Part shown: positions 1 to 12,400 of the stretch, one piece after another | Position numbering within the stretch: position 1 is the stretch's first letter | Layout of the letters: each line of letters starts with the position of its first letter | Assembly (NCBI GenBank): GCA_944739405.2 | Contig: OX123191.2 | Coordinates: 5,994,830 to 6,058,829 of the forward strand | DNA length: 64,000 bases | Direction: 5' to 3' | DNA from: Euclidia mi | Lineage: Eukaryota > Arthropoda > Insecta > Lepidoptera > Erebidae | Position numbers and translations under genes: made by a program | The notes under the pieces: model-generated | What the model saw: only the letters and a program-made list of their open reading frames with translations | Told to the model about the DNA's origin: nothing | Databases searched by the model: none

Positions 1-19
1 AGAATTTCGTGACAGAAAA

Positions 20-108
20 ACCCAATAACACTGCCCGACCCAGGAATCGAACCCGGGACCTCCTTATCCCACATTTATGCCGCGAGACCATCGAGGCAGT
101 CGTGTATG
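20..108 (-). repeat. tRNA-headed SINE (family S1), head only
   Basis: Read on the minus strand this is the 5' head of a tRNA-derived SINE: an A-box-like TGGTCTCGCGGC is followed by a B-box-like GGGTTCGATTCC. The same head recurs at 8388-8612, 35195-35375 and 46388-46487. The body and 3' tail of the family are missing, so this is a truncated copy. Confidence 0.75.
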
Positions 109-242
109 GTTTGATGTCGAGTTTTCCGTCTCTACGCAAAGATGGTATTTGCATCGTGTTATCCCTTAGTCGCCTCTTACGACACCCACGGGAAGATAGG
201 GGGTGGTGACACTTGTATTCTATGCCGTCAACCACACGGTAA
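109..242. repeat. Dispersed repeat fragment
   Basis: The stretch contains CGCCTCTTACGACACCCACG and ends ACCACACGG. Related pieces are at about 18415-18560, 33640-33840 and 48590-48722. It is a moderately repeated, non-coding element whose class I cannot assign. It abuts the left break of the YqaJ element. Confidence 0.5.
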
Positions 243-2506
243 AATAAAATATTTGCAATGTAAAATCAGTTGCGCATGGAATCAAAAATGAGCAACTGGC
301 TTTGCAACAACTGGCGAAGCAAGAAAATGTAACAATCGAGCCTTGTGGATTATTCGATTATTGGTGCCACGCCAGATGGAGTAATAGGTCTAAACACGAT
401 TGTGGAAATTTAATGTTCTAAAGTTGCCTATAAGAATGGCCTGGAGAATAGTATAAGAGCAAATAAAATACAAATATGGAAACATGATAAAAAAGTGAAC
501 TGACTAGTCTAAACAAATATTGTAATTGTTATTACCAAATTCAGGGGCAACGCCACGTTACACGCAAACAAAAGTGTTTATTTGCTGTGTGGAGTGGCGA
601 AAGTATACCACTAAAAATAGAAATTATAGAAAGAGGTGATGTTTTCTGGAGAAGCTTGTGGAGTTTTATATGAATTGGCAGTTGCCTGAAATTGCTGATT
701 CTCGTCAAGCTCAAGGGATGGCATTGAGAGATCACGGAGAGGAAAATGTTTCATCAGTGCTTGAAATTTCTACAATACCAAGCCGTAAAAGGAAAGTAAA
801 TGAAACTGTGCCTCGTGAACAACAGCAAATAATAAGTCTTAACTTTGGTTAACATTCGATGAGAATAAAGAAAACCTGCCGGGTTGTAGCAGACAGCTAA
901 CTTTTGATGAGCTGTAAACTCTGTATTTCGTTAATAAATTATAAATGAATATAAATAAATATCTTTTAATATTTATTTTCTTTGAAACAACACATATTTG
1001 AAGCAAAATAATTTTTTTTTATTTTTCCATACAAACATGTATGACGAGAGCTAACGAAAAAGCAGAAACTCAAATTCTAATTCTATAATTTTCTAAGCAA
1101 CATAGCAGTATCTCATGAATAAGGTATATCCACATATATTTTTGATGTTTCATCTATTTTGAAAAATAATAATGGGTTGGGTTTCGAAACGAGTCGCCTG
1201 AATTTGAGGGTATTGGTAGTGTAGGGGGCTTAAGGTAGTTCGTTTTAATCCCCTAAAAGTAATTTTGGCCGCCGGAGTTGCGTCTAAATATTTTTAAACA
1301 ATTTCCAAAATTTCATAAATACTTCGGCAATTATGCAAAACGGAACATAGTTTTTATACTTTAGTACAGTTTTACAAATGTAATTTTTAGGTTTTATGTG
1401 AAAAACGTGAAACGAAACGCAAGACTGCCATCTTGGAATGATCATATTGACAGCTAATGTCAAATTTGTGCGTCATTGCTTTCGAGTGCCTTGGGTTAGG
1501 TGCGACTGTAATAAGTAAATAAATAGGTTATGTTAGGTTCTCTTTTGACCCTTAATCCGATAATAGGAGCCCTTCGCAGAGCTCCGACAACCTTAGTTTA
1601 TTAAACTAGTGTGATGAATGTGGAAGTTGGCAGTGCCATACACACCGATGTTTGGAGATTTTTTTTTCCAGAGGAAACCAAGTATTTCCTGCAAGTGAAA
1701 ATGGTGAGGGGGGTTTCAAGACCTCCCCTGCTCCCTCTCCAATCATTCACAACCCCTAAAAACGGCGACGTATTTCGAAACCTTTGCCATAATAATTATA
1801 CCTATAATAACAATAAACATCCATAAATAAATAAAATAAATCAACTTTTACTAAACTTCAATTATCTCGTAACTCGCTTTAGTTGAGATACGGCTTTTGC
1901 GCTTAGTAGAGCAGTATTGTGTTTTTTAGGGTACCGTAGCCAAAAATTGTAAAAACGGAACCCTTATAGATTCGCAATGTCTGTCTGTCTGTCCGCCCGT
2001 ATGTCACAGCCAATTTATTGCAAAACAGATTTGAAAACTGGCAGCAATGGAATTAGATGTAGGTATTCTATGAACTGCTTCACTATTTTTATACAAAAAC
2101 AAAACAAACATAATAATGGCCTCTCCATACATGGAACTGACTTAATTATTTTTATCATCTTACGGCACGTAGGTATTTACCTACTTTCGTCAACATTTAA
2201 TACCTATAACGTCTAATGTAAACCAGTTTTGCTCATGGCTGCACTGAGAACAAAAATTGCGCTATGCCTATATTGTACAAACAGATTAATGTATGTAATA
2301 TAAATTTTAATATCAGTATCTCAATTCAATATGCTAAATCGTTTTGCTTGCGATTTTGAAATATTGGAATACGGATGTCGCCAGAATACGGCCGCACGCG
2401 ACGAGAATGAAGGGGGGCGCCCCGCAGTAGACGGAGCTAAGCTCCCTTCACCTCCCCTGCTTCACCCCCTCATTTACCAAAACAGTCGCTTAGGACAGCG
2501 CCTTAA
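243..2506 (+). mobile_element. YqaJ-carrying element, truncated copy A
   Basis: This 2.26 kb block is repeated in inverted orientation at 59431-61706 with scattered substitutions and small indels. The right end, GACAGCGCC then TTAA, matches the terminus of the fuller copy, which runs 59431-63295 and has TTAA plus an 8-bp terminal inverted repeat. The left end of copy A is cut at 243, where unrelated repeat sequence begins, so about 1.6 kb present in copy B is missing. The first 600 bases encode a broken YqaJ domain. The rest has AATAAA-rich sequence near 935-960 and a segment near 1925-2010 resembling the GGGTTCCGTAG-type dispersed repeat. A 71-codon frame at 1611-1826 exists in both copies but most of its differences change amino acids, so I do not call it a gene. 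Confidence 0.75.
262..852 (+). pseudogene. YqaJ-type (lambda-exonuclease-like) nuclease domain, broken
   Basis: Read piecewise in shifting frames the translation shows the ordered signature of the YqaJ viral-recombinase family: VAHGIKNEQLALQQL (from about 268), then EPCGLF, then GATPDGVIG with IVEI and a stop where Lys-Cys is expected (about 355-420), then YYQIQGQRHVT and LFAVW (from about 530), and FYMNWQLPEIADSRQ (about 660-715). In this family the acidic residues of the PDG and E-x-K motifs and the Gln of the QIQGQ motif form the metal-dependent nuclease site. Stops and frameshifts lie between the blocks and the K of the E-x-K motif is destroyed, so the gene is dead. A poly(A)-signal-like stretch follows near 935. 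The 5' part of the domain is lost at 243 but is present in the copy at 61090-61974. Domain identity is firm. Whether it is the element's own gene or a captured one is inference. Confidence 0.8.
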
Positions 2507-2796
2507 CGGCTTATCCATGTCAGCGCCACTAAGCTGCTGTGCCGTGTTTTTTGTGTGACGTCCAATCTTTAATCATTTTTTCTTTGTGACAGCTTATGAG
2601 GTTTATGTTTCGAGAATTATTAATTATTTTGCACAACAGTTTAGGGGCTTGGAACACGCCCGAGGTAAATCATAAAGAAATTGTAGAGTAAACATGAACC
2701 CTAATAGATGAAAACCAAAACTACTGAAGTAAATGAAAAACCACACCATCAGCAACCCATGGCACGCCTGCCTATTATGCCCTACTTCCTTATTAT
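2507..2796. other. Unassigned non-coding sequence
   Basis: Sequence between the end of the YqaJ element and the solo LTR. I see no coding region or recognisable repeat. Confidence 0.5.
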
Positions 2797-2800
2797 ACCA

Positions 2801-3536
2801 TGTAGCGTATGACCGGTACCTACCGAGTGTACGTCATAATACCGTCCATACGCTCGGCCAATCAGAGAAGGCCATCGTCCGCGCTCGTAAGTTTTGCCTA
2901 TATTTGGTAATACGCCAACACGAACTGATGGAGGGCCCAGTATATAAAGGGGCTGACAGAGAGGCCGGCACCGCTACTCTACACTAACTTACTACTGCTA
3001 CTAAATTCTATACCGCTATATCTATAATTATACTACTTCATACGTGTATCCTGGTCCCAGCTGTGGGTAAGTTACTACATTTACTGCGTTAGCGTTATGC
3101 CCATCTCTCTACCTGCTAGCTGAGGCCGGCTGACGCCGCCTGCCTGACTCTATTGGTTGTGGCTCTCCTAATGCCGCTTTCCTTCAGGTTCCAGGTTTAC
3201 CTTAAGCTCCGGGCTACGCTACCTAGACCGCTACACCTGCTGCATCGCCTTCGGCGTCCCTCTGTCGAAGAGTCTGGCCTGCCCCGCTCATCGCACACAC
3301 ACCGCCGACACCTGCCAGCTGAGCCAACGGCCTGCGAGGATCTGCCGCTACGCGCAGCCCTTCGAGCAACCTGCCCTGCACACTACCGGAGGGAACAGCG
3401 TGGGAGACTGCAGCCCTTAGTGTTCAGGCCAGTGTCGTGTTGTTGGTCGGTCATACTCGGCATAGGAAGCGAGACAATACTCGGCAATAAACGCATCTAG
3501 AACGTTTACTGCGTTTTACTACCAGAACCCGTTACA
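2801..3536 (+). mobile_element. Solo LTR of an LTR retrotransposon
   Basis: The 736-bp unit begins TGTAGC and ends GTTACA, the TG...CA boundaries of an LTR. It is flanked by ACCA at 2797-2800 and again at 3537-3540, a 4-bp target duplication. Inside, a TATA box (TATATAAAGG near 2941) and a downstream AATAAA near 3485 give the promoter and poly(A) arrangement of an LTR in plus orientation. No internal coding region is present, so it is a solo LTR left by LTR-LTR recombination. The superfamily cannot be assigned from the LTR alone. It is unrelated in sequence to the gypsy LTRs at 9051 and 24677. Confidence 0.75.
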
Positions 3537-3756
3537 ACCATACAATAACATAATAATGCAAGCTTTTGTTAAACCTCAGAAGAACAAAAACGTCCTTCGT
3601 GGTACACGCGCCAGTTGTCGGTACAATTAACTAAACACGTTATAATAAAGCAGGACAAAAGAATGTGGACACGCACACGCACGGTTATAATTCACACATT
3701 ATTACTCCACGTCACACCGAATGTTGTATTTTTTGTTTTAAGCCGCCATTTCAAAT

Positions 3757-4220
3757 TCAAATTCAAAATCCTTTATTCATTTGGGTCACAATGTGACGCT
3801 TATGAACGTCAAAATAATAAATTTATAAAATAATTACTTAAAGACTCTACATTTACATTTACTGCCACGTTCTTAAAGCAATAGGTAGAACCATGAGAAA
3901 GAACGGGCAATAAAACTCACGGTCACTCTTTTTCATCGCCAGGTTTTGCATAATACACATAATTTACATTTTGTAAGGTGCTGCAACTGCACCTTCTATA
4001 TCACTTGTATATATTTACTGTACATAATAATACTCAAGCATAATACTTTTGATGTTCATTTGGTTAGCCTCCTCAGAATAGACATGGTGAAACAGGAGCA
4101 TCCACTGACATTATATATACCTAATAATGCAGGCAATCTGCGAAAGTGATCAGACCCATGATAGAAATTATGCAGTTAAATATTAAAATCTTATAGCAGC
4201 AAGACCGTCATCGACCAGTC
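3757..4220 (-). mobile_element. 3' end of a non-LTR retrotransposon (truncated)
   Basis: Starting at CAAATTCAAATTCAAAATCC and continuing through GGTAGAACCATGAGAAAGAACGG, this region matches the segment at 41098-41550. The short repeated A/T-rich motif at the left edge is the 3' tail, so the element lies on the minus strand and only its 3' untranslated end was copied, as is usual for 5'-truncated LINE insertions. Confidence 0.6.
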
Positions 4221-4849
4221 ATCGCAAGTAGCACCCGTTCACGAGTATGACGCATGTGCCAGCCATCATCCCTTAAATCCATTAAATCATCATCCATTAA
4301 AATCAATCATCCATTTAAAGTTTTTACACGCGTTCGGAGATTTTACGGCGCGTATGTCAGGTTGGAGGGCAAATTTTTGATGGTAACTTTGATATTTTGT
4401 GTTATTGAAAATCGTTGCAATATTTACGCGGTATAGTAGGTAACTATAATAGCTGAAGGTTAATGACAAAATTACCAATTTCAGCAGTGTTATAATGTTG
4501 ATAAGTTTCATTGGGATTTAAGTGGTGAATAATATAAATATTTTAAATGATTTTAATTTCATTGATGTAACCCGAAACAACAATTTCTGGATATCAACAC
4601 AGAATCTTCTCCCGTATCTGTGGAAACCTCAACACACGTTACGATATTAAATGAAAGGGTAGCTTAACTACAACTGAAGTACTACAGTAACGAGTACTAC
4701 AACGCCAATCTTAGTCTTGTCACATTGCGTAGGTAATTTGACGATTCAGTTATGTAACTCACCTGTTTTCATGATTACGGGATGTTAATATAACCGTGCT
4801 TAATATATAAATAACCACCATCTTATTACAAAACGGCAGTCTGATTCAT

Positions 4850-5165
4850 CATCATCGGCCCACTGCTGGGCACGGGCCTCTACTCACTATGAGAAGGGTA
4901 AGGATATAGTCCACTACGCTGGCCAAATGCGGGTTGGCAGACTTCATAATTATGTCTTTCGAGAACATAATGGAGAACTCACAGACATGCAGGTTTCCTC
5001 ACGATGTTTTCCTTTGCTGTCTAGCAAGCGATAATTAATAATTTTATATGCACATAACGTCGAAAAGACATTGGTGCGCGCCGTGGATTCGAACCCGAGA
5101 CCCGCTGCGTAGCAGTCCGTCGTCCGTATTACTACTCGGTATATTGTAGCAATGTCTTATGAATG
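4850..5165 (-). repeat. tRNA-headed SINE (family S2), near complete
   Basis: The plus strand reads CACTGCTGGGCACGGGCCTC, then the Lepidoptera-typical GGTTTCCTCACGATGTTTTCC, then a block containing GATTCGAACCC, which on the minus strand is a B box (GGGTTCGAATC). The tRNA-like head is therefore at the right end. Related copies are at 8245, 40935, 48725 and 57222. Confidence 0.75.
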
Positions 5166-6440
5166 GTTCACATAAGTTAACAGGAGGTCTCGTTGACCAT
5201 CTCATAGATGAAATTGATATGCTTATTAATTTTAATATGTTATGGATAGCACACCACCATAGGGTACTAATGACAATAGGTGCATAATCCTATAGTGGAT
5301 TACCATGATCCATCAAACGCCATAAGTCGAAGTAATGGGTGTATACTTGTACATAGCTGTAACTATGTGCTTAAGTTGTCACGATTAGAAACCATCATCG
5401 AGTATCATACATAATAATATGTATGAATAATCATGCTGGGCGTGAAATTGTACATCATATAATTTGTATTTTCTGTGACATTTATACAGATAATAAAATT
5501 CGAGATATAATTCAGATCAAGCAATTTCATAATGAAATAGATCTACTGTGATCCCATAAGTGTAATTTTGCATAAATAAAAAAAAGATTTTAAATACGTC
5601 TGGTATTGTAGCGTACTCGCGGTTGAGTCTGTAACTACGCATACCTACGTAACTTATAAATGACGACGCCATCTATTGAAGTATATAATTTAATGATGTT
5701 TGTTGTATCGACATTCGAAATAAAATGGCAGAAACATTCCACAAAGACTCAAAGAGTCTCCTCAATTTGTAGCCATAAAACACACTTAAATGATAAAATA
5801 ACATGTGAACGATCTAAGTAAACTGAAAGCTTTGAAACACATCATATAAAAGATTTCATTTCTCTTAAAAATACTAAAACCTACTCCGGCTTATTTAATT
5901 ACCAAAAATAAATTCGTTGATAAATGTGAGCTAACTGGCAAGAAAACTGTAGCAAGAATTTCTCTCAAACATTTACGTGAGAACTGAGCGAAAATGAGTG
6001 GAAATGAGCTAAAATGAGACGCGACCCAATTTTAAAGGTTTGGTTGTGTCGTTGACTGCGGTAAATATGTGAACACGTTTCTGTTTTGTAACAAAATGTA
6101 CGGTCTCGTTATTAACCAAAGAGTTTTTAGATCTATATTTATGTTTCAAGTTTACTCAGCAGTGTGCTGTCATAAAATAGATTTTCTTTATTACGAACTG
6201 CTGTTAGTAAGAAAGTTCTTTACACTTTTCTGTTTGAGTGTCTGTAAGATCTTTTCTACATTCTAAATATTATAGTGCACTCATAATACATAGAGAAAGC
6301 GTATACGTCCCACTCACCGCAATATTTACATGAATCTTGTCAACATAAGCATTAACCTTAAGTAGAGGAGGTATTTTTATGTACCTAATAGAGAATAGTA
6401 GATAGTAAACGAGTAACATCTTGCGTTATGATAGCACATA
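5166..6440. other. Non-coding stretch, nothing recognised
   Basis: AT-rich sequence with no convincing frame and no repeat I can name. A short frame at 6069-6266 looks like chance. Confidence 0.5.
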
Positions 6441-6444
6441 ACAT

Positions 6445-6710
6445 AACATAATTTCACGCTTTTATCTCCGAAGGGGTAAGCTGAGGTGTATTCACACCCA
6501 AACTTCGTCAGTTATGTTTTGGTCCCAATGTAATAGGGGGCGAGCCTATTGCCATCTACCGGGCACATTATTAAGCGAGCGATAATTAACATTTTTAATA
6601 CATGACGTAACCTCGAAAAGTCAAAGGTGTAGCCTGGAGTACCTGGGGATAGAACCCGAGACCATCGTCTTGGCAGTCCATTACGTACACCACTAGTATG
6701 ATACGTTTCT
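6445..6710 (-). repeat. Mosaic SINE (S1 tail joined to another tRNA-like head)
   Basis: The left part (ATCTCCGAAGGGGTAAGC to CCGGGCACATTA) is the 3' half of family S1. The right part, beginning AAGCGAGCGATAATTAAC, resembles the body and head of family S2. The join is either a chimeric SINE or one SINE inserted in another. Confidence 0.55.
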
Positions 6711-8240
6711 AATAATTGCAGTCCATAGCTCTAAATATCGTTTCACTTTAAACATTGTATTGGGAGCATGGCACTAAAGGTAGAATCAGTAAGTTACTAA
6801 TTTATACATTTGATTTTCATTGTGTCATAAATTGTGTTAATATGACATAAATCGTTGTCAAAATGTAAATTAGAAGGGCTGAATCATAACCAATGATGAC
6901 TTAGAGTACAAAATACTTGAAAAATTTACAAACGAAGCCAGTAACTTTGCAAGTTTGTACAAACTTAACGGGTCCCTTCGCCAAATATTTTTCATATGTA
7001 GCATTTGCTCTATAACTCTACACGAAAATAACGCAAATATATTGATACGTAATCTGGCACAATTAAAGTTAATATGGAAAAAGTGCTAATATTCTGCGAA
7101 ATCTGGTTAGACCAGTAAGCAAATCCCGGGCTGCAAGACGTAAAAGTAATGAATACAGATTTACATAGAAGCGCAGTTCTTAAGGATTTCGTGTGCCGAT
7201 TCCAAGTGGGGTTTGTGTTCAGTTTAAGTGTGTTTGTTCTCGTAGATAAGATTCACAGGAGGAACGTTAGTCTTTCTTGCTCTCGTAGAGACAGCTGTCA
7301 CAGCGCGACTGCCACGCCGCCAAACGGCAGTTTGGGTCACAGAAAGTTTGTCTTCAGAGCGCCCATAGGAAATGTGCCTCTATGTAAATATCCGAGCTCA
7401 TTGCTAAAAGTCGTGGATGCAATGATGATGATGCTGACAGTATTGACAGCTATGGATAAATGAAGTCAAATTTCAACCTTTATGGTACTAGAATTGTATG
7501 TAGCCAATCACAACTAATTCGTTATTAATACGTTGCTATCAGACTACCATTGTATATAATAATTGAAACGGCTAGGCTGCCAGATAATTGAACGATCGCT
7601 GTGCGGTGATTCGGCCATTCATCGAGCTAAATCAGGAGTATTGCCGTTTGTAATTGGTTCTTTGATTCCTATCAATAATGATATCGTAATGATTCATTAT
7701 TGAATGTGTTTGAGAAATTTAATGTAAAGACGAAAACTAAACTCAATTACTCATTATGATAAAACTCAAAATGAGTCGACAAATAACCTGCTTGTGCGGA
7801 GTCAAAGTGATATTGTAAAAAAACTGTTACAATTTCTCAATTGGACAAGGACGATTCGTTTTACAATTAACATTGAATAAGTAATTAAAACTCTTGTTTC
7901 ACACACTCCAGAAGATTATTTTATTTCTTATAATGACCAACGCACAAAAGGCTGGCTTGGGACTTTTACACTATTAACAATTTTAAGAAAATTACATTTA
8001 AAAAATTGCTCTGTAGAACAAAATTTTAGTTCTCAACATTTTAGAAGTACTAATTATATTTATTTTTATGAGAGCTTTCATACTGTAAACTTAATTGCTG
8101 TCGTGTTTCGAGTTCTGCGCTCATATGTGCTATTTGGCTTACTATGCGGTATTATCTGCTTTGGTTTACAGAGGGTAATTTATAACCAAAATGTTACGGT
8201 TCAGGCTGCGTATTAGTTACGCTGAAAGAAAACATGGTTG
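6711..8240. other. Non-coding stretch, nothing recognised
   Basis: No domain, repeat or RNA gene was recognised. A 104-codon frame at 7149-7463 has a composition unlike a real protein (a run of methionines from an ATG repeat) and no family resemblance. Confidence 0.45.
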
Positions 8241-8244
8241 CGAA

Positions 8245-8372
8245 ACCTGCATGTATGAGAGTTCTCCATAATTTTCTTAAAAATATATGGAGTCTGCTAA
8301 CCCGCAGTTGACCGAGGTGGCGAACTGTAGCCTATCTCCATAGTGAGAAGAAGTCCGTGCGCAGAAGTGAAA
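8245..8372 (+). repeat. SINE family S2, partial
   Basis: This is the reverse orientation of the S2 body, recognisable from GAGAGTTCTCCATAATTTTC and CTCCATAGTGAGAAGAAG. The tRNA-like head is absent. Confidence 0.55.
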
Positions 8373-8387
8373 TAGTGTATTTTTATA

Positions 8388-8612
8388 TAGACGCCTGTAT
8401 CCCCGAAGGGGTAGGCAGAGGTGTAATATTACACCCACATTTCGTCATGAATTTTTAGGTTCAACGTAATAGGCGGCGAGCCTATTGCTGCACCGGGCAC
8501 ATTAACAGACTCCGTGCTGTTAAGCTATAACACTTTGCCCGACCCGGGAATCGAAACCGAGACCATTCCAATCCCACGCGCACATTTATGCCGCGAGACC
8601 AACGGGGCAGAC
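8388..8612 (-). repeat. SINE family S1, near complete
   Basis: On the minus strand it has a tRNA-like head with A and B boxes (right end), a body with the AATAGGCTCGCC motif, and a 3' tail reading CTCTGCCTACCCCTTCGGG then ATACAGGCGT. It is one of the two most complete S1 copies here, with 54815-55064. Confidence 0.75.
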
Positions 8613-9046
8613 ATAGTTTATATACAGGGATTTTTGTGGTTTTACTCTACGGTAACGTTTTGTGCCATCTATAAGTCAGATCTTAAACTAAGCATCTGCT
8701 GCAGACGAAAACGCTGAATTATAGGGCAAATAAAGATTCATTATTATTAAAATGCACCGCTTTACATTAAAGTAAATTATTTTATCATCCATCTCACCAA
8801 ACCTAACCAATATAATTTACATCCGTATACAAATACACAAATGTGTAACAATGTAACAAGGTCACGTATTGCGTCACTACATCTGTGTTAGCGCGTGACT
8901 TTGGTTTAAGCGTTCACACAATATTGTAAGTGATTCCACCTCAGTATAAAGTGGTGTAAACTAAGAAATATCAGCATTCATAGCATATTAGTATTGATAT
9001 ATCTATTGTATGAGGTGATCTTAAAAATAGAAGAAGATATTAATTA
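8613..9046. other. Non-coding flank of the gypsy insertion
   Basis: AT-rich sequence ending in GTAT (9047-9050), the left copy of the gypsy element's target duplication. Nothing else recognised. Confidence 0.5.
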
Positions 9047-9050
9047 GTAT

Positions 9051-9474
9051 TGTTACGAGCTGGGGTTCGACGATAAATTATAACTCACTATGCCACTTAA
9101 ACTGAACTTTATTTATACACAAACACTATACACACTTATTTACACAACTAGTAAAAACACACTTATTTCCCACTTAATTCTCAACACTAATGCAAAACAC
9201 CACTAAACACTTCCGAATTACTTCCCTTCGCTCTTGTTGATCGCTTCGATATTCAATTGTAACTGTCCTGACTCGCGCGCTCTCGCTCTATTTATACTGG
9301 CCGGATAACATCACTAGCGCATTCTAGACTCTTCCACAAAACTGTCGAAATAATCTCGAACAGTCTATACTCGATACAGCAACGCCATCTAGTACAGAGT
9401 AGCTGAATTACCTTTAAACCACCGATACATTCAATCTCTTCTAGTACCCCCATTCACCGATAGATGGCGTAACA
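9051..9474 (-). repeat. 3' LTR of the gypsy element
   Basis: A 424-bp terminal repeat. Read on the minus strand it has a TATAAATAG box and a downstream AATAAA. It is adjacent to the polypurine tract, which makes it the 3' LTR. In the R/U5 part it looks closer to the LTR at 24677 than to its own partner at 14437. Confidence 0.9.
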
Positions 9475-9487
9475 CTGCCCCCCTCTT
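9475..9487 (-). other. Polypurine tract
   Basis: Directly inside the 3' LTR the minus strand reads AAGAGGGGGGCAG, the purine run expected to prime plus-strand DNA synthesis. Confidence 0.7.
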
Positions 9488-12400
9488 AAACGTGTTCGTC
9501 TCGAACATCGTTGGACCCATAGTAACGAGCCAACCGGTCCACATGAACTATCTTCGGTGCACCTCGCGACCCCTTCTGGATTCGATAGGTAACGTCGTTC
9601 ATCCTGGTAATTATGCGATATGGCCCGTCCCATCTGGCTTGTAACTTCGGCGATTTTCCTTTGCTTCGTACTGGGTTATGAAGCCACACCAATGATCCCT
9701 CATCGAAGACTTTGTTGTTTGCCTTCCGGTCGTAGCGAGTCTTCATCTTCTCAGACATCTGTTGTCCAGATTCCCTGATGTGCTCGGACACGTCGTTCAT
9801 CTTGTTGCGTAGCTCGGTCGCGTAATCCGTTATATTGCGTGGAGATTCTGGCGGAATACCGGTGATTAAGTCTGCTGGTAAACGTAATTCTCTGCCGAAA
9901 TTGGCAAAAGCTGGTGTTACTCCTGTGGTTTCGTGGACCGCACTGCGATATGACAGAAGGAATGGTTGGATGTGCTTGTCCCAATCTCTTTGTTTGCTCT
10001 CCACGACCTTCGCCAGGTACCATTTCAGTGATTGGTTAAATCGTTAAACCATGCCATCTGATTGCGGGTGATAAGCCGTGGTCCTGGTTTTATGTGCACC
10101 CATTACGCGACAAGTCTCCTTGAACACCTCGGATTCGAAGTTCCGGCCTTGATCGCTGTGGATTTCCAAGGGCACCCCGAATCGACAAAAGACTTCATGC
10201 ACCAGCTTGTCGGCCACTGTGGTAGCTTCTTGATTTGGGATTGCAAACACTTCAGGCCACTTCGTGAAGTAATCCATCACAACCAAGAAGTATTTGTTTC
10301 CGTCCTGGCTCTCAGAAAACGGCCCAGTGACATCCAACGCTATGCGCTCCCATGGAACTCCCACATTGTACACCTTTAATGCACCTCTGCTTCGAGTATG
10401 TGGCCCCTTGACAGCCGCACAACTTGTGCATTTGCGGCACCAATCCTCGACGTCATCCCGACAGTGGAGCCAATAAAACCGCTCCCGGATCTTAGTAAGG
10501 GTCTTCTTAACTCCCATGTGACCTCCCGAAGCACCATTGTGATAGAGCTGCAAGACTTCCGGCACCTTAGTTTTGGGCACTTCCATTTGCAAATGACACT
10601 GGTTACCGCGAGCGTTTTCCCATTTGCGGCACAGAACTCCATCCTGGACGACCAAGCTTTCCCACTGTGCACAATAACTCTTGGCGATAGGGCTCATTGC
10701 TGCGATATCACTCCATTTGGGCCTAGGAGCGCCTGATTTCTTCCATTCAAGAATCGGCTGTACATCCTTGTCATCTTGCTGAGCACTCTGCAAAGCTTCT
10801 CTCCATTCGTCGCTTAGATCCGTCTTTAACATCCTCACTAGCGCTGCCTGTTTTGCTTTCTGTCGGCTACAGTGTTTGCACTGGTCGGGACACGGCCTAC
10901 GCGATAGGGCATCTGCGTTACCATGGGACTTGCCGCTGCGATGTTGTATTACATAATCAAACTCTTGCAGTAGTTCAATCCATCTAGCTACTTGTCCTTC
11001 TGGGTCCTTAAATTGAAGCAGCCATTTCAGCGCTGCATGGTCGGTTCGCAGGTGGAATTTACGGCCCAACAAGTATTTGTTGAAATGCTGCAACGTCTTT
11101 ACTACAGCCAAGAGTTCCCGCCTGGTGACGCAGTAGTTTCTTTCGGGTTTGGATAAGGTCTTGCTGAAGTATGCTATAACAACTTCTTGATCACCCTTCT
11201 TCTGTGACAGCACGCCGCCAATTCCGGTGTTACTGGCATCTGTGTCAACTATGAATTCATGCTCATTGTCAGGGTAGCCTAGAATAGGTGCAGTACACAG
11301 ATGTTCCTTAAGCTTCTGGAATGCAACCTCACAGCTCTCATTCCAACAGAACTGCACTCTGTCTTCGGTGAGCTTATGAAGAGGTCGAGCAATGTCAGCA
11401 AAGTTCTTCACAAACCGTCGGTAGTAGGAGCATAATCCGAGGAATGCTCTGACCTGCGTTTTGTTCTCTGGAACTGGCCATTCCTTCACGGCAATGATCT
11501 TTTCCGGGTCAGTTTGAATACCGTTCTCCGAGACCACATGTCCTAGAAAGTTCACTTGCCGTCTGAATAACGCGCATTTCTTCGGACTCAGCTTCAAATT
11601 AGCTCCTCGTATCTTTGACAGCACTTGTTCCAAGTTTCGAAGGTGATCCTGGAAGGTGCGCCCCACGATGATGATGTCAACCACAACCAAACCAACAACA
11701 TTCTACTTGAACAGGCAGGCGTCTTCAATCAGTCCCATAAGCACTCGCTCCATCAGTCTCTAAAGTAGCAGGAGCGTTGCACAATCCAAAGGGCATGACG
11801 TTAAATTGCCATAATCCTTTCCCTGTGGAGAATGCCGTCTTCTCCTTGTCTCGAGGATCTATTTCCACCTGCCAGTAGCCACTTTTTAGGTCTTAGGTAG
11901 AAAACCACTTCATCCCCGTCAGCGTATCCAGTGTGTCATCGATCCTTGGCAGCGGGTAGCTGTCCTTCGTCGTGATGTCATTCAATCGGCGGTAGTCTAC
12001 ACAGAAGCGCATGCTGCCATCCTTCTTCTTTACTAGGACAACCGGAGAGCACCACGGGCTGGACGAAGGCTCGATTACGCCTTCTTTCACCATACCGTCG
12101 ATCATAGCTTCCACTTCACGTTCCCGTGCCACTTGCACACGTCTTGGTCGCTGGCGAATCGGTGCTTCACTTCCCGTGTTTATTTTGTGCTGGACTAGTG
12201 CTGTCTTCCCTATGTCGGCATCACTGGTCGAGAAAATATCGGCGAACCGGTTTAACATCTTCTTAGCCTTGGTCTTCTCTTCTTCTGACAGGGTACTTTG
12301 GCAGTCCTCCAAAAGTGAAGACACGTCGAATCGTGCACCCTGAACCTTGTCGCTGGTAGGTTGCTCTTGACATCTACGCATCCAAGCCGCTCCTTCATAG

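Noticed and set aside
1611..1826. 71-codon frame conserved in both YqaJ element copies (also 60111-60317)
   Set aside because: The two versions differ mainly by amino-acid-changing substitutions and a 9-base indel, and no family is recognisable. Shared ancestry of the DNA explains the shared frame.
7149..7463. 104-codon frame as a possible gene
   Set aside because: No start context, domain or plausible composition. The methionine run comes from an ATG repeat.
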